Of a DNA stretch of 9,538 nt, positions 1 through 5,627 are shown piece after piece; position 1 is the first letter of the stretch; every line of letters begins with the position of its first letter. A program made the translations under genes and the position numbers. Source of the stretch: JBBRMQ01 sp038230775 (GTDB lineage Bacteria > Acidobacteriota > Thermoanaerobaculia > Gp7-AA8). The notes beneath the pieces were generated by a model that searched no databases, was not told where the DNA came from, and saw nothing but the letters and a program-made list of their open reading frames with translations. The stretch lies in NCBI GenBank assembly GCA_038230775.1, contig JBBRMQ010000170.1, positions 1 through 9,538 of the forward strand, written 5' to 3'.

Positions 1-833
1 AGGGGAGTCTGTTCCGGCACGGCGGCCGCTGCCTGCCCGCGCACCTCTTCGATGAGATCGCGCGTCAGCAGCTCGTAGAGACCTTTGTTCGTATCGAACT
101 CGGACAGCCGGCTCATCTCGACGATGTCGCCGACGGTGTGCTGCTCATTCACGAGTTGATAGATCTGGTTCTCGTCTTCCGAGATTCGGATCTTGTCGGT
201 GCGGGCGTTCTTCTTCTTGCCCGGGACCGGCGCGGGGGAGTCGAAGTCGACCTCGTCGGCCTCGTCGGCGCCGACGACGACGATCTCCGTCGCCATGTGC
301 TTGCGCCGGAAGACCATGTCGTAGGAGCGGATGCGCTTCTCGATGATCGGCCATTCGTCGATCATCCGCGCGCCTTCCATCAGAATCGATTCGGCGCTGA
401 TCGGCGTGACGTTGTCGCGGTCGTATTCGATCGTCGTTTCCTGCGAGAAGTGGTAGTCGCCGTCTTTCCATCGGAAGAGGCGATAGACGATCTGCATGAT
501 CTGGAGCTGGATCGCCTGCTTCAGCGCGTCGGCCGAGATGATGCCGTAGTGAGTGAGGATGAAGCCGAGGCGCTGAAGCGTCTCCTTCTGGATCTCGAGG
601 GCGCGCCCGAGCTGCTCCTGCGTCAGCAAACTGCTCCTCGTCAGAACGGTGCCGAGGCGGTTTTCCATGCGGCGGTTGAGCGAGTCGGCGCCGACGACTT
701 TGCCGTCGAGGAACGTCACCGTCACGGTGTCGTCCTTGTTGCGGAGCGTCAGGACGCCGGTCTTTCGCTGCAGGCCGATCAGCTGGAAGATGTCGGCGAG
801 ACTGAAGTCTTTGAGTGTGCCTTCGAGTGCCAT
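1..833 (-). CDS. DUF4388 (PATAN-type) protein with an internal MshEN-like tandem motif; C-terminus cut by window edge
   Basis: The reading frame starts at ATG 833-831 and stays open to base 1, giving 277 complete residues and no stop, so the C-terminus lies outside. Residues 3-55 match the first half of DUF4388 (ALEGTLKDFSLADIFQLIG, then TGVLTL and FLDGKVVGAD). Residues 111-131 match its second half (YRLFRWKDGDYHFSQ). Between them, 59-82 and 88-111 are two copies of the RLG...L...L..Q pattern known from MshEN cyclic-di-GMP-binding domains, with the typical 5-residue spacer. After an acidic and lysine-rich linker (about 185-215), residues 222-263 look like a winged-helix-type module. There is no signal peptide or membrane segment, so it is probably cytoplasmic. 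It starts 3 bp after the stop of the upstream gene, in the same frame. An AGGAGGG lies 17 nt upstream, too far for an ideal ribosome site, so translational coupling is likely. Family assignment is firm; a signalling role is inferred. Confidence 0.88.
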   Translation of the reverse strand, partial: MALEGTLKDFSLADIFQLIGLQRKTGVLTLRNKDDTVTVTFLDGKVVGADSLNRRMENRLGTVLTRSSLLTQEQLGRALEIQKETLQRLGFILTHYGIISADALKQAIQLQIMQIVYRLFRWKDGDYHFSQETTIEYDRDNVTPISAESILMEGARMIDEWPIIEKRIRSYDMVFRRKHMATEIVVVGADEADEVDFDSPAPVPGKKKNARTDKIRISEDENQIYQLVNEQHTVGDIVEMSRLSEFDTNKGLYELLTRDLIEEVRGQAAAAVPEQTP

Positions 834-836
834 GGT

Positions 837-2678
837 TTATGCGACGGAGGCCCTCCTGCGATAGACCGGCAGCGACAGGAAGAACCAGATGACCGCCGCG
901 ACGATGATCGCGACGATGCGCACGATCATCTTCGATACGTCGCCGGGGCCGAGAACGGGCGCCAGGCGTCCGACGAGAATCGCCAGAGTGACGAAGAAAA
1001 GGAAACCAAAAAGACCGAGCACCCCTGCGGAGGTGCGGCCTTCGAGTAGTTGTGCGCTTCCGGGCATGAACGTGGCGAACAGCTTATTGCGCCGGTTGAC
1101 GCCGTTGTGATGTTCGCTGACTTCCTCGAGCTTCGTGCGCTTGGTCTCGAGCGAAACACCGTCGCGCTTGAGATAGATGTGGATGCATTGCGTGCAGTAG
1201 GTCGCGCTCTCGCGGCCGCTCTTGCAGCGATGGCAGAACGTGCGGCCGCACTTGATGCACGCGCCCGCGAATCCTGAGCGGCGCCGTTTGAGATAGAGCA
1301 ACGGCGCGCCGATCGCCACCAGCAGGCCGCCGAGGGTGATCGGGTTGCGCGCGCTGACGGTCGGATCGAACCACGCGTAGTTGCCGAAGAGCGCGCGGGC
1401 GACGCCGCGCCGCGCGATCGCTGACGCCACCACCCAGGCCTGCGAGATCGGCGGGCGGTAGATGACGATCTTCTGCGTCGGCGGATTCGACGAAACGCGC
1501 TCGATGTACGTGCGGTCGATCTTCTTGGCCTGATCGAGCTTCTTCGCCTGGTCGTCGAACTTGTATGTCTCGCCGCTGGCCACCGAGTGGTTGTAGAAGG
1601 CGATCGCCAGATGCGGGTCGAGCGTCTCGGCCTTCGTGTATTCGGTGATCGCGGCAGCAAAGTCGTTGTTGAGGAAGTTCAGGTTGCCAAGGTTGACATG
1701 CGCGCCCGCGGAATCGCGGAGCTCCGCGGCGCGCCGATAGTGCACGGACGCGTTTTGATCGTCGCCTTCCTGCAACGAGAGATTTCCAGCCAGCAGGTGC
1801 AGCGTGTCGTTGTCGGGAACCAGATTCACCAGCTCCTGCATCCGCCTTAGCGCCTCGGGATAGTAGCTCTGCTCCTCGCTCGCGATGGCCGAGAGAACGA
1901 CCGGGCCGTCGACGCCCGCAATCCAGTTGGCGGCGAGGTCGACGAACACCGGCGACGCGGCGATGAGCAATCCGAGAGCGACGATGAGCACGCGCTCGGG
2001 AACCTTGGCGTATCCGAAGAAGATGATCAGCCAGTAGAAGACGAGCCACATCGGGCCCAGCCAGACGAAGAGCGGAAGGAAGAGCAGCGCGAACGCGAGC
2101 ACGGTTACGGTGCCGCCGCGAACGCGCGAGCCCAGGATCTCGCGGAAGTCGTGCGCCATGATGCGGCCGTAACGCACGAAGAGCGCGATTGCAAAGACGA
2201 TCGTGGTCAGCGCAAGCGCTGCGGTCAGCACGATGAGGAAGTCGGACCGGCTGAGAACGCGCGAGCGGTAGCCGGTGAACGTGCGTGCGAAACCTTTGAA
2301 CGCCGAGGGAACGGCGTGGCCCCAGTCGTGCTGGTCGGCAGCCGCATCTGCCTTGCTGAACGCGACACCCGGCGAGTTCGGATCGAGTTGATCCGCCGCC
2401 TTGTTGCCCCAGTCCGCCGCCAGCTTGTTGCCCTTCTTCGCAGCCTGGCGCGCCATCGCCACCGCGGACGTCGCGTAGACCGGGTACGTCTTGATGCCGT
2501 ACTTGCCGCCGAGGTCGGTGAGCTCGCTCGTTTTCTTGTACGCGGTGTCGAAGTCGCCGGCGTCAGCGGCAGCGGTAGCCTGCGGCCAGATGTCGCGAGG
2601 AGCGATCTGCTCGGCGCGCACCCCTCCCGCACACACCAGAGTGAGCAGGGCGCAAAAGATCAGCCGTGTCCGGTTCAT
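837..2678 (-). CDS. Exported, polytopic membrane protein with TPR repeats and a three-CxxC zinc-type cluster
   Basis: 613 residues. An N-terminal signal peptide (about 1-22, ending GGVRA) is followed by a helical alanine-rich region to about 140. Hydrophobic segments lie near 146-168, 190-206, 209-223 and 228-249. TPR-like helices fill about 270-360, with YPEALRRMQELVNLVP, then a NASVHYRRAAEL unit and the clear TPR AHVNLGNLNFLNNDFAAAITEYTKAETLDP (326-355, split here only for description). Another hydrophobic stretch covers 449-463. Residues 474-498 hold three CxxC pairs (C474/C477, C482/C485, C495/C498), a zinc-ribbon-like cluster. Two more membrane segments follow (551-569, 584-604). Its ATG overlaps the stop of the DUF1844 gene as TGATG, with no separate Shine-Dalgarno, so it is probably translated by coupling. 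I do not recognise a named family for the whole protein. Scaffold or assembly roles are possible because TPRs bind proteins, but function is unknown. Confidence 0.85.
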   Translation of the reverse strand: MNRTRLIFCALLTLVCAGGVRAEQIAPRDIWPQATAAADAGDFDTAYKKTSELTDLGGKYGIKTYPVYATSAVAMARQAAKKGNKLAADWGNKAADQLDPNSPGVAFSKADAAADQHDWGHAVPSAFKGFARTFTGYRSRVLSRSDFLIVLTAALALTTIVFAIALFVRYGRIMAHDFREILGSRVRGGTVTVLAFALLFLPLFVWLGPMWLVFYWLIIFFGYAKVPERVLIVALGLLIAASPVFVDLAANWIAGVDGPVVLSAIASEEQSYYPEALRRMQELVNLVPDNDTLHLLAGNLSLQEGDDQNASVHYRRAAELRDSAGAHVNLGNLNFLNNDFAAAITEYTKAETLDPHLAIAFYNHSVASGETYKFDDQAKKLDQAKKIDRTYIERVSSNPPTQKIVIYRPPISQAWVVASAIARRGVARALFGNYAWFDPTVSARNPITLGGLLVAIGAPLLYLKRRRSGFAGACIKCGRTFCHRCKSGRESATYCTQCIHIYLKRDGVSLETKRTKLEEVSEHHNGVNRRNKLFATFMPGSAQLLEGRTSAGVLGLFGFLFFVTLAILVGRLAPVLGPGDVSKMIVRIVAIIVAAVIWFFLSLPVYRRRASVA

Positions 2679-3178
2679 CAGATGGTTTTCGTACGTTGGA
2701 CGAACGCGAGTTTCAATTCTCCCAGATGTGTGCTCAAAAAGTCTTCTTCTTCCGGGGTGAGGTTTCCCGCGGTCTTGTCCTTCAGCATGGTGAGGATCTC
2801 GATCATCTGTCGCGCCGCGCCGGTGTCGATGGTCGGTTTCGGCGAATACGGATTGCGCAGCATGCCGAGGGACATGTAGGCCTGGGCGATGAGGGGCTCG
2901 ACGAATTCGGTGAACGCGGTTCCCGGATTCTGGGCTTTATCGGCGATGGTGCGGCGTCGCTCGCCGCCGGGCGTGGGGCCCTGCTCGGGTCGCGATTGCT
3001 GCTGCGGAACGGTCTTCGCCTGCGGTTCCGGTTCGGGCGTCGGGGCAGCCTGTGTAAACGATGGCTCCACGGGATTGATGTTCTGGCGGAACTCCTCGCG
3101 GAGATCTCCCTCCGGCGTGAAGATCCGTTTATCGGTGACCTTGATCTGTTCCCTCTGCTGGACTTTGTCCTTTGGCAA
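2678..3178 (-). CDS. DUF1844 domain protein
   Basis: 166 residues. The C-terminal part (about 88-161) fits DUF1844: FTEFVEPLIAQAYMSLGM, a short variable piece, then AARQMIEILTMLKDKTAGNL and TPEEEDFLSTHLGELKLAF. The N-terminal 85 residues are charged and rich in Pro and Gln, probably disordered, with a KRIFTPEGDLREEF patch at 18-31. No signal peptide or membrane helix is seen. The start is TTG at 3178-3176, chosen because GGAG lies 7 nt upstream and an in-frame stop precedes it with no ATG or GTG available. The gene lies 29 bp after the dienelactone-hydrolase-like gene, and its stop overlaps the next start by 1 bp. DUF1844 has no established biochemical function that I know of. The tight linkage to the TPR membrane protein suggests they act together, which is inference. 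Confidence 0.87.
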   Translation of the reverse strand: MPKDKVQQREQIKVTDKRIFTPEGDLREEFRQNINPVEPSFTQAAPTPEPEPQAKTVPQQQSRPEQGPTPGGERRRTIADKAQNPGTAFTEFVEPLIAQAYMSLGMLRNPYSPKPTIDTGAARQMIEILTMLKDKTAGNLTPEEEDFLSTHLGELKLAFVQRTKTI

Positions 3179-3185
3179 GACCGAT

Positions 3186-3189
3186 CTCC
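3186..3189 (-). promoter_or_regulatory. Ribosome binding site deciding the TTG start of the DUF1844 gene
   Basis: On the minus strand TTGGAGATCGGTCTTG places GGAG 7 nt before TTG at 3178-3176. This spacing supports the non-ATG start. Confidence 0.7.
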
Positions 3190-3207
3190 AAGTAAATCAA
3201 GAGATTA

Positions 3208-3948
3208 TCACGACCGGCTCAACCGTTTTTTGAGGAACGCATCGATTCGATCCCATGCGTCTTTAGTCGCCGTTTTGACGTAGCCGTCCTTGTTGTTCGG
3301 GTTCATGAAACCGTGACCCGCTCCCTCATAAATCTTGATGTCCGCGGCCTTCCCGTCCTTCTTGAGCTCGGACTCGAACGTGCGAACGTCGGTTGGCGGA
3401 ATGCCGCGATCGTCCGCCCCGAAGTTGCCGAGAATGGGAGGCTTGATGGCGGCGATGGTCTTCGGATCAGTCACGAGGTGACCGTAGTTCATGACGACGC
3501 CGGCGAGCCTCGGTTCGTCGATGCCGAGCATCAGCGCGTAACCTCCGCCCATACACCAGCCAATGACGGCGATCCGTTTGGCGTCGACGTCTTTTCGTTT
3601 CGCGAGAACGTTGAACGCCGCCTTCAGATCGGCCATCGCCCGATCCTCGGGCATGCCCCGCATCAACTCATGGGCTTCATTCGGATCCGTCGTGGACTTG
3701 CCGCGATAGAGGTCCGGCGCGAGCGCGACGTATCCCTGTTTCGCAAAGCGATCGGCCTGCGCTTTGATCCAGTCGTTGAGGCCCCACCATTCCTGAATGA
3801 CGATGAGCCCCGGATGCTTGCCGCTGCCACCGGGACCGGCGAGGTATCCGCTGGCTTCACCCGGACTGGAAGCGAAGTGAATCGTCGAACCGGCGAACGC
3901 CGGAACCACGAATAGAACGAGTGTGAGACTCAGAAGAAAGCGCCGCAT
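3208..3948 (-). CDS. Dienelactone hydrolase family protein, exported
   Basis: 246 residues of alpha/beta-hydrolase fold. The N-terminus MRRFLLSLTLVLFVVPAFA is a clear signal peptide with likely cleavage after A19, so the enzyme should act in the periplasm or outside the cell. Family landmarks are all present: IVIQEWWGLND (49-59, with the conserved Glu53), YVALAPDLYRG (73-83), the nucleophile elbow GWCMGG with Cys132, Asp180 in FGADDRGIP, and His212 in GAGHGF. Together these give the Cys-Asp-His triad of dienelactone hydrolases. Length fits the family plus a signal peptide. The known reaction of the prototype is hydrolysis of dienelactone to maleylacetate. Nothing nearby suggests a chlorocatechol pathway, so the true substrate is open. 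It appears to lead the minus-strand operon: 29 bp to the DUF1844 gene with no terminator visible. AAGGAG sits 6 nt before the ATG. Confidence 0.93.
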   Translation of the reverse strand: MRRFLLSLTLVLFVVPAFAGSTIHFASSPGEASGYLAGPGGSGKHPGLIVIQEWWGLNDWIKAQADRFAKQGYVALAPDLYRGKSTTDPNEAHELMRGMPEDRAMADLKAAFNVLAKRKDVDAKRIAVIGWCMGGGYALMLGIDEPRLAGVVMNYGHLVTDPKTIAAIKPPILGNFGADDRGIPPTDVRTFESELKKDGKAADIKIYEGAGHGFMNPNNKDGYVKTATKDAWDRIDAFLKKRLSRS

Positions 3949-3954
3949 GAGGGG

Positions 3955-3960
3955 CTCCTT
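3955..3960 (-). promoter_or_regulatory. Ribosome binding site of the dienelactone-hydrolase-like gene
   Basis: Minus-strand AAGGAG followed by a 6-nt spacer (CCCCTC) and ATG at 3948-3946. It is the cleanest Shine-Dalgarno in the window and fixes the start that yields the signal peptide. Confidence 0.8.
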
Positions 3961-3998
3961 TCGAAGAGCGGAAACGATACTTCATTTCGCATAGAACC

Positions 3999-4012
3999 GC
4001 CGCCGAGGCGGC
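3999..4012. repeat. GC-rich 6-bp palindrome in the divergent intergenic region
   Basis: GCCGCC, GA, GGCGGC: perfect 6-bp arms around 2 bases. It lies 50 bp upstream of the minus-strand operon and 9 bp before the heptad hairpin. It is followed by CCTTCCC rather than a T-run, so it does not read as a plus-strand intrinsic terminator. It may be part of the same composite element as the heptad hairpin. Confidence 0.5.
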
Positions 4013-4020
4013 CCTTCCCT

Positions 4021-4096
4021 GCGTTGTCGGTTGTCGGTGCTCGGTTGTCAGTTAGAATCGCGGTCCCGACAACTGACGACCGAGAACCGACAACGC
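4021..4096. repeat. Imperfect inverted repeat built from TTGTCGG-type heptads
   Basis: The left arm (4021-4053) is GCG, four 7-bp units (TTGTCGG, TTGTCGG, TGCTCGG, TTGTCAG), then TT. The right arm (4071-4096), read on the minus strand, is GCG, three units (TTGTCGG, TTCTCGG, TCGTCAG), then TT. Dropping one 7-bp stretch (4033-4039) from the left arm makes 25 of 26 positions match. The loop is 17 bases. The right arm ends 4 bp before the glycosyltransferase ATG. This looks like a REP- or MITE-like dispersed hairpin rather than ordinary intergenic DNA, but no second copy exists in this window. Confidence 0.75.
4031..4058 (+). promoter_or_regulatory. Weak candidate sigma70-type promoter inside the heptad element
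   Basis: TTGTCG (4031-4036), a 16-bp spacer and TAGAAT (4053-4058) resemble -35 and -10 boxes. Transcription would begin near 4065 in the hairpin loop, leaving about 35 nt of leader made mostly of the right arm. This is pattern matching only. Confidence 0.22.
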
Positions 4097-4100
4097 GCGT

Positions 4101-5204
4101 ATGCGCATCTTTCAAATCCTGGAGTTCAACCAGTTCAACACCGGCTCTGTTCACCAGATGTTTCAGGCGGCGACGGGTCTGCAGGAGCGCGGACACGACG
4201 TCACGATCGTGAGCCGGCCGGATGCGAAGCTGCAGTCGCGCGCGCATGTGCATCGCGTCGCGTTTGCGGGAATCCGCATGCGCAACGAGTTCGACCTCGC
4301 CAGCGTCCGCGAGCTGCGCATGCTGATCAAGGAGAAGAAGCCGGACGTCATCCACGTGCACAAGGGCGTCGCGCATTCGCTGGCGCTCGCGGCGACGTAC
4401 ATGCATCCGATCGGCGCATTCGTCGTCAATCGCGGCGTGTCGTTTCCGCTCGATCCGTGGAACCGCGGAAAGTTCCGCACGCGGCGCGTCGACCGCGTCG
4501 TGACGGTCTGCGAACAGATTCGCGGCGTCGTGATCCGCTCGGGGAAGCTGCCGCCGGATAAGGTTACGGTCGTGTACGCCGGAACAGACGTTGATGTGTT
4601 CGATCCGGCGAAATGGGACCGGACCTCGTTTCGCCGGGAGAAGAAAATCGATGAAGCGAAGTTCCTGATTACGCAGGTGGGCATCCGCGACTGGAAGGGA
4701 TGGAAGGAACTGACCGGCGCGGTGGCCGAGCTCCCCGACGTGCACCTCGCGCTGGTCGGGTGCCGAAACGACGCGGAGCGCGATGAGGTCACTGCCTATG
4801 CGCGCGAACGCGGCCTCGCCGATCGGTTCACGGCGATCGAATACCGCGACGACATGCCGAATGTGTTCGCGGCGACCGATCTCGTCGTCGACGCCTCGTG
4901 GGCGGGTACGGGCATCACGGGCACGATTCGCGAGGCGATGGCGATGGAGAGGCCGGTGATCGCCACCGATTGCGGCGGCAACGCCGAGCTCGTGTCATCG
5001 CCCGACGTCGGTTGGCTCGTGCCGCAGAAGAATCACGAGGTGCTGGTGCGATCGATCCGCGAGGTGATGACCGATCGCGCGCACGCCGCCGACGTGGGCC
5101 GCAAGGCGCGACGGCATGTCATTCGCGGGTTCTCGAAGGAGATCCGCGTCACGAGGCTCTCGCGTCTTTACGGCGAGATCCTGGCGCGAAAGTCACGGCG
5201 ATAA
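4101..5204 (+). CDS. Glycosyltransferase, family 4 type (GT-B fold)
   Basis: 367 residues, normal length for a single GT-B enzyme that moves a sugar from a nucleotide-sugar donor, usually in surface polysaccharide or glycolipid synthesis. Landmarks are the N-terminal Rossmann start MRIFQILEFN with GSVHQMFQAATGLQERGHDVTIV (15-37), PDVIHVHKG (81-89), the domain link VYAGTDVDVFDPAKW (158-172), the donor-domain motif GIRDWKGW (194-201), and REAMAMERPVIATDCGGNAELV (277-298). In the usual E-x7-E motif the second Glu is E278, but the first position is Thr270. There is no signal peptide or membrane segment. ATG 4101 is the first start after an in-frame TGA at 4074-4076. No Shine-Dalgarno is visible; the heptad hairpin abuts the start. 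The gene stands alone on its strand and overlaps the Coa1-like gene tail to tail by 12 bp. The acceptor cannot be told from sequence. Confidence 0.92.
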   Translation: MRIFQILEFNQFNTGSVHQMFQAATGLQERGHDVTIVSRPDAKLQSRAHVHRVAFAGIRMRNEFDLASVRELRMLIKEKKPDVIHVHKGVAHSLALAATYMHPIGAFVVNRGVSFPLDPWNRGKFRTRRVDRVVTVCEQIRGVVIRSGKLPPDKVTVVYAGTDVDVFDPAKWDRTSFRREKKIDEAKFLITQVGIRDWKGWKELTGAVAELPDVHLALVGCRNDAERDEVTAYARERGLADRFTAIEYRDDMPNVFAATDLVVDASWAGTGITGTIREAMAMERPVIATDCGGNAELVSSPDVGWLVPQKNHEVLVRSIREVMTDRAHAADVGRKARRHVIRGFSKEIRVTRLSRLYGEILARKSRR

Positions 5205-5618
5205 GAGATCGATGCTCGAGCCCTTGTCGGGATCGACCGTCATGCGCGAGTAGCTCCAGCCGCTCGTGCTGCGCGTGGCGACGACGTGAACCGTTGCCTC
5301 ACCCCTCGATCCGGAGATCGGATAGTTGATGTCTGCGGTTCCGTCCGCGTTGTTCACGTTGACGTTTCCGGTAACGTACCAGCCCGGTTTCACCGGAGCC
5401 CCGATCGCCGCGATCACGCGGGGGTCGTTTTGTGCGCGGCGCAGCGAGTCCTTGTAGGCGTCGGTCGATCGAATCGCGCCGAAGACGAGGATGACGACGC
5501 CCGCCATGGCGACGGCGCCTAACATCACAACGACGGCGCAACCGATCGCCGCCCATTTCAGGCAGCCGCTGTTCTTCGGCGGCGGTGCGATCCCCGGACC
5601 CTGCGGGATTGCGGTCAC
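5193..5618 (-). CDS. Coa1-like (cytochrome oxidase assembly factor 1 family) small membrane protein
   Basis: 141 residues. A short Pro-rich cytoplasmic stretch (1-17) precedes one transmembrane helix (about 22-48). A domain at 53-138 resembles the bacterial Coa1 family: DSLRRAQNDPRVIAAIGAPV, then a strand with GTADINYPISG, then EATVHVVA and WSYSRMTVDP, ending in SIDLL. In mitochondria Coa1 helps early cytochrome c oxidase assembly. The bacterial relatives are largely untested, so the oxidase role should not be assumed. The start is GTG at 5618-5616, 9 bp after the TAG of the amidohydrolase gene and in the same frame; no Shine-Dalgarno is visible, so coupled translation is likely. Its last 12 bp overlap the 3' end of the glycosyltransferase gene on the other strand. 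Confidence 0.75.
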   Translation of the reverse strand: MTAIPQGPGIAPPPKNSGCLKWAAIGCAVVVMLGAVAMAGVVILVFGAIRSTDAYKDSLRRAQNDPRVIAAIGAPVKPGWYVTGNVNVNNADGTADINYPISGSRGEATVHVVATRSTSGWSYSRMTVDPDKGSSIDLLSP

Positions 5619-5627
5619 GACAGCAGT

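Noticed and set aside
138..1049. Long plus-strand open frame (303 codons) opposite the DUF4388 and TPR genes
   Set aside because: Its product is low-complexity (runs of Asp, Arg, Val) with no domain, while both minus-strand genes here have clear family motifs. It is a GC-rich antisense shadow.
3999..4020. Intrinsic terminator from the GC palindrome
   Set aside because: Neither side has a T-run in the correct orientation, and the region lies between divergent gene starts, where no upstream transcript needs ending.
4021..4096. Possible CRISPR array
   Set aside because: The units are 7 bp and adjacent, arranged as inverted arms; there are no spacers and no cas genes.
3930..4745. Minus-strand open frame (271 codons) through the glycosyltransferase and heptad hairpin
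   Set aside because: It is antisense to a well-supported glycosyltransferase, and its C-terminal part merely translates the hairpin. No family resemblance.
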